The notes below the pieces were generated by a model, which did no database searches, was not told where the DNA came from, and saw nothing but the letters and a program-made list of their open reading frames with translations. From assembly GCA_002298785.1 (NCBI GenBank), contig DBMR01000018.1, forward strand, positions 62,001 to 126,000: 64,000 nt of DNA. The letters run 5' to 3'. A program made the position numbers and the translations under genes. The stretch is from Verrucomicrobia subdivision 3 bacterium UBA693. GTDB lineage: Bacteria > Verrucomicrobiota > Verrucomicrobiia > Limisphaerales > UBA8199. Shown here one piece after another: positions 46,107 to 55,680 of the stretch; the first letter of the stretch is position 1, and each line of letters begins with the position of its first letter.

Positions 46107-46868
46107 TTGAGCCCTGACAAAAACCAACACGGTTTAAATCGTGAATCCCGTCGCGGATTCACCTTGATCGAATTGCTAGTGGTGATAGCGATCATCGCCA
46201 TTCTCGCCGCGATGCTCTTGCCCGCTCTCTCCAAGGCGAAAGAAAAGGCGCACCGGATCGGCTGCCTTAACAATTTGCATCAGTTCACGCTGGCGAACCA
46301 GATGTACGTCAACGACCACCGGGGGCGCAGCGTGAATTACGACGCGAGCCAGGGCCTGTGGATTGACCGGCTCATCGCTTACGCGGGCTCGCGGCAAACC
46401 ACCAATGCGGCCTTGCGGGTTTGTCCGGCGGCAAACCGGAAGGGTTATACGATCAACGGCCTGGATTACTACGGCACCGCCAACGCCTATTGGGGACCGC
46501 TCTCGAGCTATTTTGGGGTCAGCGCCGGATCGTATGGCGCGTTCGCTCTGAATTCGTGGTTTTACTCCGACAAGCCGATGGAATCCACGGTCGGCGCCTA
46601 CTATTACGGCACCCTGGACGGCGTGCGCCACGCCAATGAAGCGCCACTCATCGGAGATTCGATGTGGATGGATTCCTGGCCCGGACCAACCGATGGCATC
46701 CCGCAGGACCGGTTCAAGGGCGGCGGCGGTGGCATTGGCAATTTCAGTCTGAACCGACACAACAAGTCCATAAACCTGACCTTCGTGGATGGCTCCGGGC
46801 GAAGCGTGGTGGTGGACAAACTAAAGACACTCTATTGGTCAACCCATCCGAACTGGCCGGTCCCGTGA
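46107..46868 (+). CDS. prepilin-like protein with H-X9-DG tail motif
   Basis: 253 residues with a TTG start at 46107; no ATG or GTG precedes the leader in this frame. The leader RRGFTLIELLVVIAIIAILA is a type IV prepilin N-terminus with cleavage after Gly18. Near the end RHNKSINLTFVDGSGR shows His, nine residues, then Asp-Gly: the H-X9-DG motif typical of planctomycete and verrucomicrobial prepilin-like families. The stop overlaps the next gene's GTG (GTGA), so the DUF4838 protein is translationally coupled to it. Function unknown; surface or pseudopilin role inferred. Confidence 0.8.
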   Translation: MSPDKNQHGLNRESRRGFTLIELLVVIAIIAILAAMLLPALSKAKEKAHRIGCLNNLHQFTLANQMYVNDHRGRSVNYDASQGLWIDRLIAYAGSRQTTNAALRVCPAANRKGYTINGLDYYGTANAYWGPLSSYFGVSAGSYGAFALNSWFYSDKPMESTVGAYYYGTLDGVRHANEAPLIGDSMWMDSWPGPTDGIPQDRFKGGGGGIGNFSLNRHNKSINLTFVDGSGRSVVVDKLKTLYWSTHPNWPVP

Positions 46869-49249
46869 ACACACGGGAGCAACAATTCGAACAACTGCAT
46901 CCAAACATAAGCCAGGGGATCCGATGGCCGTTCCTGCTGGCTTTAGCGGTAGGGCTGGTGTGCGTGTCCGCGCAGGCGAAGGTGCCGATCGCTGCAGGCG
47001 GAACGGCCCGTTGCCTGATCGTAACCCAGCCGGGTGCCACCCCCGCTGAACGCTACGCCGCGACCGAACTGGCCATCGCGCTCCAGGAAATCACCGGCGC
47101 CACCTTCGAAACCCGGGAAGTGAGCGGTCCGGCGCCACACCCGGCGATCATCATCGGGTTGGGTCCGACCGCATCCACGATTTTTCCGGAACTCGATAAC
47201 TCGAAGTTTGCGAGTGAGGAATACGTGATCCGAACACGAGGCAATCAACTGTTGTTGGCTGGAGGCCGTCCTCGGGGAACGCTTTACGCCGTGTATCGCT
47301 TCCTGCAAGAGGAACTCGGAGTCCGTTGGTACACGCCCTGGTTCACCAAAATGCCGAAGCACTCGAACCTGTCGATCGGCGGTTTGAATAAACGGGGGCA
47401 GCCGGCTTTTGAGTATCGTGATCCCTTCTGGTTTCCTGCCTTTGACGGTGATTGGGCGGCGCGCAACGGCTCGAACAGCCAGACCGCCCGGCTCAAGGAA
47501 CATCACGGTGGCCAAATCACCTATAAGGGATTCGTGCACACTTTCTACCCGCTGGTGCCGCCCGACCCCTACTTCAAGGCGCACCCGGAATGGTTCTCGC
47601 TCGTCAAAGGTCGCCGTGTCGGTGAGAAGGCCCAACTCTGCACGACCGACCCGCAGTTGCGCGAATTCATCGTCGAGCGCGTCAAGGCGTGGCTCCGGGA
47701 GTCGCCTGAAGCCGGGATCATCTCCGTCTCGCAGAACGATCACGCAGGCGCGTGCGAGTGTGCCCGCTGCGCGGCGGTGGACGAAAGGGAAGGCAGCCCG
47801 GCAGGATCGCTGCTGGAGTTGGTCAACTATGTGGCGGAAAAGATCGAGCCCGAGTTTCCCCACGTGCTGGTGGATACGCTAGCCTACCAGTATACCCGAA
47901 AAGCTCCCAAACACCTCCGACCACGCCACAATGTCATCGTCCGGCTGTGCTCCATCGAGTGCAACTTCGCCCAGTCTTTGAACGACCCGTCCAATGCCAG
48001 CTTTGCCCGGGATATCCGGGATTGGCATCGGCTGACCAATCGCCTTTATGTCTGGGACTACACCACTGACTTTTCGCATTACCTGCTGCCGTTTCCGAAC
48101 TACTTCGTGCTGGGAGCCAATGCGCGGTTTTTCCACGAAAATGGCGTGATCGGTTTGTTCGAGCAAGGGGCCTATCAATCCTTCAGCAATGAGATGTCCG
48201 AAATGCGCGCCTGGGTGCTTGCCCAACTGCTGTGGAACCCCCGCCAGGACAACCGCCGTTTGATTAACGAATTCCTGCGTGAGTATTACGGCGCCGCCTC
48301 CGCCCGTTACCTCCACGATTACCTGGACCTGATCGCCGCCTCCGCAAAACCGTACTACGTCGGCATCGGTCACCCGGACGCGAGTCCCTACCTGCGCTTC
48401 GACACCATGGAAAAGGCGGAAAAGCTATGGTCAGCGGCAGAGGAAAAAGCCCGCGGGAATCCTGATCAACTCTGGCGCGTGCGGCAAGCGCGGCTGTCGG
48501 TGGGCTACATGTGGTTGTCGCAGTGGGTCGGTCTGCGACGAGAATGCAACGCATTGGGCCGGCACTGGCCGATCAACCCCTCGCGAGCGGCCTATGCCGC
48601 ACAATGGTTCGCGACGGCGAACGAACCCGGCCCCACAGGCTGGTCGCCCATGGCTCGGATGCGCGAGTCGGGACAAACACCGACGGAATTCTCGACCCAG
48701 GTTTCCAGTGATCCCGAGCCGGCATTTTACCTTTCCCCCGCGCGGCACTCACCCACCTCCCCTCCCCCGGATTTGTCCCCAGAGGAAACCCGACGAGCGC
48801 TCGAGGTCAACGATGATCGCGCCATTATTTTCCGCGAACCGGACTGCGCCCGCCCCCAGGCAGACGCGGCAGCCTCGGACGGGGTGGCGATCCGCATGGT
48901 CGCCGGTCCCGATGGCGCCCGTGGAGCCATCGAGATTCACGGCGCACGGCTTCCGAAAGCTTTCTGCCCGGGCCGTTATGCGGTCTATTACGTGGTGCGA
49001 ACAGAGTTCGCGCCCGGGTCCAGCCCGGAAACACCGGCATTCCTCGGACGGATTCACGATCCATTGTTGGGTAAATACGTTGCGGACCGAATCGTCAAAG
49101 CCAGTGAAATTGGCCCGGGTTACCATTCCTTTCTGATTGGGACGGTGAATCTGAATCGTTACTCACGGCTTTGGATGGGCCATGCGCATGACCAAAAGGT
49201 CAACGCCGTCTGGTTCGACCGCGCCTTATTGGTGCCGGTGAAAGAATGA
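46865..49249 (+). CDS. secreted DUF4838 protein (alpha-glucuronidase-like N-terminal domain)
   Basis: 794 residues from the GTG at 46865, overlapping the previous stop by four bases (GTGA). A signal peptide (WPFLLALAVGLVCVSAQA) follows. The N-terminal domain has RGTLYAVYRFLQEELGVRW, as in alpha-glucuronidase and hexosaminidase N-domains. The DUF4838 barrel follows, with IISVSQNDHAGACECARC, DTLAYQYTRKAPKHLRP and WDYTTDFSHYLLPFPNY. DUF4838 proteins are suspected glycoside hydrolases, but activity is not established. C-terminal beta-sandwich region with Pro-rich linker. Likely acts outside the cytoplasm on polysaccharide. Confidence 0.82.
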   Translation: MNTREQQFEQLHPNISQGIRWPFLLALAVGLVCVSAQAKVPIAAGGTARCLIVTQPGATPAERYAATELAIALQEITGATFETREVSGPAPHPAIIIGLGPTASTIFPELDNSKFASEEYVIRTRGNQLLLAGGRPRGTLYAVYRFLQEELGVRWYTPWFTKMPKHSNLSIGGLNKRGQPAFEYRDPFWFPAFDGDWAARNGSNSQTARLKEHHGGQITYKGFVHTFYPLVPPDPYFKAHPEWFSLVKGRRVGEKAQLCTTDPQLREFIVERVKAWLRESPEAGIISVSQNDHAGACECARCAAVDEREGSPAGSLLELVNYVAEKIEPEFPHVLVDTLAYQYTRKAPKHLRPRHNVIVRLCSIECNFAQSLNDPSNASFARDIRDWHRLTNRLYVWDYTTDFSHYLLPFPNYFVLGANARFFHENGVIGLFEQGAYQSFSNEMSEMRAWVLAQLLWNPRQDNRRLINEFLREYYGAASARYLHDYLDLIAASAKPYYVGIGHPDASPYLRFDTMEKAEKLWSAAEEKARGNPDQLWRVRQARLSVGYMWLSQWVGLRRECNALGRHWPINPSRAAYAAQWFATANEPGPTGWSPMARMRESGQTPTEFSTQVSSDPEPAFYLSPARHSPTSPPPDLSPEETRRALEVNDDRAIIFREPDCARPQADAAASDGVAIRMVAGPDGARGAIEIHGARLPKAFCPGRYAVYYVVRTEFAPGSSPETPAFLGRIHDPLLGKYVADRIVKASEIGPGYHSFLIGTVNLNRYSRLWMGHAHDQKVNAVWFDRALLVPVKE

Positions 49250-49271
49250 GATGCCGGCCGCTACGATTTGT

Positions 49272-49304
49272 GCCGGAACCGGGTTCAACATGTCCCGTTC
49301 CGGC
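49272..49304. terminator. strong bidirectional hairpin between convergent genes
   Basis: GCCGGAACCGGG (49272-49283) pairs with CCCGTTCCGGC (49294-49304): an 11-base-pair stem with a single bulged C and a ten-base loop. It fills the gap between the DUF4838 stop and the convergent gene's stop. No T-run follows, so it may slow polymerase from both sides or protect RNA ends. Confidence 0.55.
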
Positions 49305-49307
49305 GAT

Positions 49308-52013
49308 CTATGGCACCGATTTGACGCAGATGATTTTAATGCTGGCAAAATGCAGCAAAGTCCGCAGCTCTACGGTCGCCCATCCGTCTTCAACCTTGAT
49401 CGTCGCCGACGGGATGTCATCGGGGCTGATGGTCTCCACCGTCGCGGAAGCCGTCCCGACTGGCAGACGCATACGGAACCGAAGCTGGTGCTGGGGCGAG
49501 ATCAAGTCCCGGTCCGGATCGATCTGATAATTCACCAGGTCGGTAAACAGCGCTTCACCTCCTGTCGAATTCCACAGAAAAGTACCCACACTGGATGGGA
49601 GTTGCTGCGCATCAAAGCCAGCGCGAAGCTGCGCCGGATTGAGAATCGACTCCACCATGCCTGAAGTTGGTGTTTCCTCGAAAAATCGCCTGCGGAAATC
49701 TGAAAGGTAATAATCCATCCCCAGGTTGGATGGCAGCCAGATGGCCGTTCCCCGGCCAAACTGCCGAGTAATGATACGAGGTGGAGCGTTGGATGAACCA
49801 CCTGCCGCCGTTGTGGCGGCATTGGTTCCGGGCTGCTTGACGATGACGCGGGTGGGGTCCGCACCCGCCAACTCCAGGGCCGCGACCCCAACTTGTTCAG
49901 CGTTCTTCCCAGCGGCGTGCATTTCCATCTGACCCAATTCAGCCAGGGCCGAGCCCTCCCGTTTCCGAAACCAACCCGCCGGGCCGTGTCGCATCGCTGT
50001 GGTGCCGGTCATCACCAAGTGTCCGCCGTCTCGAACCCAGTTTACCAAGGCCCGCGCGGGAGCGTCGTCGAGACACTCGATGTGCGGCAGATAGATGGTC
50101 TTGATAGCCCTCAATTCGGTAGCCGTCAGTTTCCAATCCGGCAGCACACGGTAAGAAAAGTGGCGATCAACCATCATCGTGCTAAGGCCCCAATGTTCGA
50201 AAGAATGAGGCTGCCGATTATGATCCAAAGCATGACTACCGGGCACCACCCAGAACAACTGGTTGTCGGGCGAATACACCACGCCGAGGTCACCTGCCAG
50301 GCGGCGGCTCCCGAACCGAGGCTCGGAGCGCGTCACGAACTCGTTCCACCAGGCCACGCTTTCCGGTGTGCCGGGATATTCCCGCACGTCACCGTATTTG
50401 AGAAATACTCCGTTGGCGAAAGCTTCCGCCGCCAACACCCTGGCCAACTCGGGCTTGCCGATGTATTTGTCGTAAGGAGGGCGCAAATAGTACCACATGG
50501 TGGCGAATGGGCCTTTTTGATGTGCCAGGGCGGCGCGGCAGACCACGGCGAATTTGCCGTAAGGGGGAATCATGATCCCACGTGAACCGGTAGTGACATA
50601 CCACGCCGGGGAGAATTCCGTGCTCACCATGTCGAGCCAATCGTCATGCGCCCAACCCAGGCCAAAAATGGGCATGTCGTTTCCGGCGACCAGGAAGTCG
50701 GAGCGCCCGGCATGAGCCGCCTCCTCCTTCACGGCCTGGTAAAAGCCGCGCAAAGCCGTCTGTCCCATGTGTTGCTTAAACACTTTGTAAATATTCCAGA
50801 TCGGCACATCGAGCCAGCGCGGGTCTCTCCACGCCGGATCGTGGATGTCGCCCGTGTCTTTTGCGGCGAAGGCTGCCGCCTGCTGCTTGAGCGCCCCACG
50901 AATGTCAAAGCGAGACGCATCCGCTATTTGAAGCCGCGCCCGTTCCGCCTCGGAGAGCCGTTCGCGCAGAAACTCCCGGAACCGTGCTTCGGACCATTCA
51001 CCAAAGGCATTGTGCAGCGACGGCATACCGAAATTGTTGAACGGAGAAAAATTGTCGCACCAAAGTCCGTCCGCACCGCGGCGAATGATCTCCCGGGCCG
51101 CCACGCGTATATAATTCGTCCAGAATGGGGCGGCGGGATCTTTTCCCACGTGGAGCACGCTGGCATATAAAGTGTCCCCAGGGCGGCGATTCGGATACTG
51201 GCTCGCGCGGCTCTTGTCGAGTGTCACCGCATATAAACCGTCGGTGCTGCTGAGCCGCTTGCCTGCGGAATCCAGCCGATTGACCTTTTCGGGCAACCCC
51301 TCGAACTCGACGGCCAGTTTCCCATTGATGTCCTTCGAGCCGGTGGCGTCGTAGACTTTAGCGTTCAACGGATAGCCCAAACCATCGGTCCACCCGATGG
51401 CAGACCTTCCGTCAGGATAAGTCGGCACCGGCCATCCGAGATTGGTGCGGGTCAACTGCGGCTGCATGAAATCCTCATCATTCAGTGCGTTGTGAAGTCC
51501 GACCCATCGCAAAATGTTTCCGGGCCGGCCGGACTCCCAATTCCAGGCCGAGCGCGAGAGCTGGGCCAGGGCCGGCTGACCGACCGTGCGCGGCCAGGTT
51601 CCGTCGGGCAACCGTTCAAACCCCGCGGCATATAGCATGCATTCTCCGAAGGCCTCCACCCACGAGATCCAGCGCAGATGATTTGACTTCGCCTGTTCGA
51701 AAAGCCGGGTGGCCTCGTGGGCGCTTGAAAGTTGGCCATAAGCACCCCAGGTCGGATCCGCGGCAAAATTCCCCGAAACCATCCGGGCATGCCAGCTTAC
51801 GGCATTGCTCAATGCGGCAGGCGTACCGATGTCGCCGATATACGTAGGAAATTGGTACCACCATGGGGGTGAGCCCGCGGAAGGAGCATTGGTTTCCGCG
51901 CTCATGACACCCTCAAGACTTAACATCACCATGCCGATGGCCAACATCCATCGCAGCGTCTGCCAGCACGCTTCCTGGGGCGCTACGAAAGATTTTCGTG
52001 GTCGGAGCGTCAC
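49308..52013 (-). CDS. secreted glycoside-hydrolase-like protein, family uncertain
   Basis: About 901 residues from a GTG at 52013, 11 bases after the PAP2 stop; an ATG at 51947 is a shorter alternative and a start at 52187 would overlap PAP2. A signal-like segment (WMLAIGMVMLSLEGVMSA) precedes the mature region. A (beta/alpha)8-like part includes RRGADGLWCDNFSPFNNFG and MVSTEFSPAWYVTTG; a following section (ALVNWVRDGGHLVMTGTTA) resembles the GATase-like domain of GH42 beta-galactosidases. I cannot assign a CAZy family. Likely a polysaccharide-processing enzyme, in an apparent operon with PAP2. Confidence 0.65.
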   Translation of the reverse strand: MTLRPRKSFVAPQEACWQTLRWMLAIGMVMLSLEGVMSAETNAPSAGSPPWWYQFPTYIGDIGTPAALSNAVSWHARMVSGNFAADPTWGAYGQLSSAHEATRLFEQAKSNHLRWISWVEAFGECMLYAAGFERLPDGTWPRTVGQPALAQLSRSAWNWESGRPGNILRWVGLHNALNDEDFMQPQLTRTNLGWPVPTYPDGRSAIGWTDGLGYPLNAKVYDATGSKDINGKLAVEFEGLPEKVNRLDSAGKRLSSTDGLYAVTLDKSRASQYPNRRPGDTLYASVLHVGKDPAAPFWTNYIRVAAREIIRRGADGLWCDNFSPFNNFGMPSLHNAFGEWSEARFREFLRERLSEAERARLQIADASRFDIRGALKQQAAAFAAKDTGDIHDPAWRDPRWLDVPIWNIYKVFKQHMGQTALRGFYQAVKEEAAHAGRSDFLVAGNDMPIFGLGWAHDDWLDMVSTEFSPAWYVTTGSRGIMIPPYGKFAVVCRAALAHQKGPFATMWYYLRPPYDKYIGKPELARVLAAEAFANGVFLKYGDVREYPGTPESVAWWNEFVTRSEPRFGSRRLAGDLGVVYSPDNQLFWVVPGSHALDHNRQPHSFEHWGLSTMMVDRHFSYRVLPDWKLTATELRAIKTIYLPHIECLDDAPARALVNWVRDGGHLVMTGTTAMRHGPAGWFRKREGSALAELGQMEMHAAGKNAEQVGVAALELAGADPTRVIVKQPGTNAATTAAGGSSNAPPRIITRQFGRGTAIWLPSNLGMDYYLSDFRRRFFEETPTSGMVESILNPAQLRAGFDAQQLPSSVGTFLWNSTGGEALFTDLVNYQIDPDRDLISPQHQLRFRMRLPVGTASATVETISPDDIPSATIKVEDGWATVELRTLLHFASIKIICVKSVP

Positions 52014-52024
52014 GAGGCGGCGGT

Positions 52025-52981
52025 TCACACAGTTCCGGAATCGACCGCGAGCGGGGCGTTGTCTGGCGGCCCTACGCGAAAACGGCGGTAGAGCCAATTC
52101 CCGATCGGGACCAGCAAAACAGCGGTCACCATGCCCCCCAACACATCCACAACGTAGTGGTAACCGCAATAAACGGTGGCCAAACACAGCATCAAAGCGA
52201 CGCCGAGATGGATGAACCGGATCCTCCTCAAATACCGGAAGGAGAAGTAGACGGTGGTTAGGGCCACGGCGACGTGACTGCTTGGGAACGCCGCACCGGT
52301 TGCTTCAAAGGTCTGATAGATCCACCCCATGAGCTGGAAGAAGGGACCAGAACGAACCGCATCGGGAAAATCCGGGAGCACGTCGGGCCGGACTTCCGGC
52401 GGCAGCTCATAGCCGTCCATCGATCGGTAAAACAACCGAGGTCCCACCACGGGCGCGAGGATGTAAATCAAGTAACAGACGTAAAAGACAAACGAAACTA
52501 CCGACACGTAGTGGAAGAACTGCGATCGGTTGCGCAGAAAAAGCGCCAACCCGACGCCCGTGATCATGACGTAATACGAGAAATAGGCCGCGTAGAGCGG
52601 CTCGCTGACGAGATTGAAAGGAAAGTTCGCCATGAGGACCAGGCTGGGCTGGCATCCAAATATTTGCTCCTCCAGCCGAATAAATACCGGGTCCAGATAT
52701 CCCGAGGTGAGCATCTGGTTGAGCTCGCCGGTTTCCCGGTAAAACCCGGCGTACAGCAGCACCGGATAAAAATGCCGCAAGAAATCAAGCACCCGGTTGG
52801 CTGGTCGCCGACTATACCCTTGAATCAGGAAATGCACGGCCACCAACCCTGCGCCATGAGCCAGGATCAACCACTGCCATCCCGGCACCGCGTCCCCATG
52901 AAACAACAGAATCAGCAATCCCACCGCGGCCATATACCCTTGGGTCGCGTAATCAATGAACGCATAGTTCTTCATTAACAT
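52025..52981 (-). CDS. PAP2-superfamily membrane phosphatase
   Basis: 318 residues; the ATG at 52981 has GGAG six bases upstream. Six hydrophobic segments. The PAP2 catalytic motifs are FPSSHVAVAL (PSSH) and YCGYHYVVDVLGG (the YHYxxD type with catalytic His). The conserved RSMDGYELPP and AFPSSH spacing resembles the inositolphosphotransferase/Aur1-like branch. It should dephosphorylate a lipid phosphate or transfer a head group in the membrane. Eleven bases separate it from the downstream GH-like gene. Confidence 0.85.
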   Translation of the reverse strand: MLMKNYAFIDYATQGYMAAVGLLILLFHGDAVPGWQWLILAHGAGLVAVHFLIQGYSRRPANRVLDFLRHFYPVLLYAGFYRETGELNQMLTSGYLDPVFIRLEEQIFGCQPSLVLMANFPFNLVSEPLYAAYFSYYVMITGVGLALFLRNRSQFFHYVSVVSFVFYVCYLIYILAPVVGPRLFYRSMDGYELPPEVRPDVLPDFPDAVRSGPFFQLMGWIYQTFEATGAAFPSSHVAVALTTVYFSFRYLRRIRFIHLGVALMLCLATVYCGYHYVVDVLGGMVTAVLLVPIGNWLYRRFRVGPPDNAPLAVDSGTV

Positions 52982-53156
52982 TACTTCTCCGGCGTAATTG
53001 GATTGCTGTTGCTGGAACGTTCCGACCCGCGCGCCGTCGCCCGCGCACTGGATACGGTTCCAGCCCTGGCGCCATTTCATCAGGGCTTGCCCGCCGGGTC
53101 AACCTTCGGTCACTGCCCAGATCGGCACGGTTTGAGCTGACACGCCGGACGCGGCT

Positions 53157-55433
53157 TTAGCGGGAAGGCAGCGGCCAGACCTTCAACAATTGCTGTTGTT
53201 TCGCCGGGGCGTTGAAAGGTCCGGGGAACGGGTTCTCCACATTTCGCTTTTTGCCGAAGTAGTCCGTATCGAGGCGAAGCGGAGAACCATCGGGATTTTC
53301 GAAGGGAAGCTTGGGGAGTTGGGCGATGCCGAGCAACGCACTGGTCACCAGCTTGCGTGGCTGTTCCGCACCCCAGGATTTGTAGAAGGTGCAGTCGAGA
53401 TAGAATCCGTCCGGCTTTTCGAGCAGTTTGATCTGCGGGTCAAATTCCAGATGGAGCAGCGGCGCAGTTTCATACCGGCTCGGCTTGGTGCCGCGCAGAA
53501 AAACGTTTCCCGCCATCGACAATGGGAGCGTTGCCTTGTCATACGGGCTGACGTCGCCGCGTTGCACGAAAAGGTTATTGTAATATCGCACGTCCCCGCT
53601 GGGGTTGTTCGTCAACCCGCCCAGCTCCGTCGAATGCGCCCGGTGGAACGGTGTCAGCCGAGCGTCAAAGGGAATCATCGTCAAACCGCCGCCAATCAGG
53701 TTGTGCGCAAAAGCGCCGCCTTGCGACACGATGAGCTGCGACTGGCGTGAGAGCAAAATGTTGTTATCCACCAAAAACGGCCCGTGATCCACTTCATGGA
53801 ACAAATCAAACTGGTGATTGTCGTGCATCAGGTTGCCGGTGATCCGGGAACCCTGTGCCATCCAATCCAGCCAAATGCCCAGCGTCGTCCGATAGATGTG
53901 GTTGTGGCTGATCTCCACATCAATCGCCCCGTGAAACTTGATCCCGGCCATCTCCGCTCCCGAGAATAGTTTCCGGACGTGGATGTCATGGATGATATTG
54001 CCAGTGACAGTGCTGAACGCGCAGCCCAGGCTCCCGACCACGCCGGTTTGCTCACAGTGAGAAATGTGGTTATTCCGGACAACGTGATGGCCGATGTTAT
54101 CCCGGCTCCAGCCATTCTGGAGCGCCCGGTTAATGGTGCCAACGTAACCTTCGGCGGATTCCGCCCGATTGTCCCATTCGTCACCGTATTTGCCCAGTGC
54201 GACACCGGAGCAGCGCGAATACCGGATCCGGTTCTGCTCAATAATCCAGCCTTTGCTCCAATGCGTGCCGATCAACCCCATCTGTTCCGCTGTCGGTGGG
54301 GCCCACGGGGTGGCGGCGTGTTCGAGCGTGAACCCGCGCACCGTGATGAAATTCCGACCCGGCTGGTCCGGATAAAAGACCGTCCGGCGCACATTGATTT
54401 CCACCAGTTGCTGGTTCGGATCGACGCCGTTGAACTGCGCCCAGATTACGGTGTTGGTCGCGTCCACCTGTGCAAACCAAAGTCGACTCTCGGAAGGAAG
54501 TTCCAAAGGTTGGTGACTCTTGAATGCCAGGCAAAGGGTCTTCAGGCCGCTGACCGGTTTGATTTTGGCCTTAAACGTGGACCATTTTTGCCAACCGCCG
54601 GTATTGGGGACCGAGCAAGTACCGAGGAGTTCGCCTTCCGGTCCACCGAGCCGGATTTCAACAATGCCACCTTCGGATTCCGCCGCCGCACGTAGTTCCA
54701 GCGTCTCGGTGCGCAGGCCGAAGTCGAATTGTTCGTAGCGCACCCAATCGCCCGCCAGGATAAAGCCGACGCAATCCCCGCCTTCGGCGCAGGCCGCGTT
54801 CTGGGTGCCGTGCTTGGAGTTGAACCGCGTGGCGGGCACTCGACCGGCTGCCCCGGAACCGTCGCCGGCACGCAGCCACGCAACGTTCACCAGATATTGC
54901 TGCCCCGCCTGCGTCAACCAGGAGGGAGCCGTGCCGGCAGGCATCATGACCTCTTCGAGTTTGGCCGCCTCAATCAGCCATTCCCCGTTTAGATAAACCG
55001 CGCCGGTGTGATGGTCCCGGCCGCGGCGATCGAACCAGTCGCCGCGAATGAGATCGCTATAGGGGTTAAACTTGCCAAAAAACGAGTTCGGTATCGTCGT
55101 TTTCCAGACATCACCCTCGACCTTTGACCAGCCCCGTATTACCTCGGATCCCTTGATCTCCACCTTCTCGCCTCGCGCCGCCTGGTACACAATCCGGTTG
55201 CGGTCCGAAGTGCCGCCGCGCGGGGGATTGATGCTCTCCCGGTAGACGCCCTGGTGCACAGTGATGGTATCGCCGGGTTGGGCAAGCTCAGCCGCACGTT
55301 GGATCGTGCGCAGCGGGGCGGACTTGGTTCCGCGACCGTTGTCATGGCCTTTGGTAGCCACGTGGAAATCGGTGGCGCAAAGGTTGCCGGCAAGGACGAC
55401 GAGGCTTAGGCAGGCGATGACTTTCGTTCTCAT
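53157..55433 (-). CDS. secreted right-handed beta-helix protein with internal CBM6-like domain
   Basis: 758 residues, start MRTKVIACLSLVVLAGNLCA at 55433 with signal peptide. FHVATKGHDNGRGTKSAPLRTIQRAAEL and DTITVHQGVYRESI mark the start of a parallel beta-helix of the polysaccharide-lyase/glycosidase type. Residues about 225-325 (GGIVEIRLGGPEGELLGTC, TGGWQKWSTFKA) form a CBM6-like insertion. The second half carries helix rungs with repeated NHISH / GNIIHD-type turns. It probably cleaves or binds a polysaccharide outside the cell. Its promoter region is shared with the giant gene at 55681. Confidence 0.8.
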   Translation of the reverse strand: MRTKVIACLSLVVLAGNLCATDFHVATKGHDNGRGTKSAPLRTIQRAAELAQPGDTITVHQGVYRESINPPRGGTSDRNRIVYQAARGEKVEIKGSEVIRGWSKVEGDVWKTTIPNSFFGKFNPYSDLIRGDWFDRRGRDHHTGAVYLNGEWLIEAAKLEEVMMPAGTAPSWLTQAGQQYLVNVAWLRAGDGSGAAGRVPATRFNSKHGTQNAACAEGGDCVGFILAGDWVRYEQFDFGLRTETLELRAAAESEGGIVEIRLGGPEGELLGTCSVPNTGGWQKWSTFKAKIKPVSGLKTLCLAFKSHQPLELPSESRLWFAQVDATNTVIWAQFNGVDPNQQLVEINVRRTVFYPDQPGRNFITVRGFTLEHAATPWAPPTAEQMGLIGTHWSKGWIIEQNRIRYSRCSGVALGKYGDEWDNRAESAEGYVGTINRALQNGWSRDNIGHHVVRNNHISHCEQTGVVGSLGCAFSTVTGNIIHDIHVRKLFSGAEMAGIKFHGAIDVEISHNHIYRTTLGIWLDWMAQGSRITGNLMHDNHQFDLFHEVDHGPFLVDNNILLSRQSQLIVSQGGAFAHNLIGGGLTMIPFDARLTPFHRAHSTELGGLTNNPSGDVRYYNNLFVQRGDVSPYDKATLPLSMAGNVFLRGTKPSRYETAPLLHLEFDPQIKLLEKPDGFYLDCTFYKSWGAEQPRKLVTSALLGIAQLPKLPFENPDGSPLRLDTDYFGKKRNVENPFPGPFNAPAKQQQLLKVWPLPSR

Positions 55434-55680
55434 GATCTCGATCCAAATGGTGGACAGGTTGAATGCCACTCTGCGTTGTCAAATCGGCGACCCGGGAGAT
55501 GCAGTCTATTGCCAACGCTGATGACTCACTAATTATCGCAGCCTCCGCGCCGAAGCAATACTTTGTACGTGGGCGACCCAGCACGGAGCTGGGAATGAGG
55601 GACAAAACCATTGATTCCGGGCCCTGAATGTGCATGATGACCTTAATGAGCGTTCGCTTCGCGAATTCCACCTTTCGACC
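55434..55680. promoter_or_regulatory. divergent promoter region, beta-helix and giant propeller genes
   Basis: 247 bases between two divergent starts. The giant gene's frame has a stop at 55612-55614, so its start must lie after that; GTG at 55681 is the best choice because it opens a clean signal peptide. I see no definite promoter hexamers. Confidence 0.35.
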
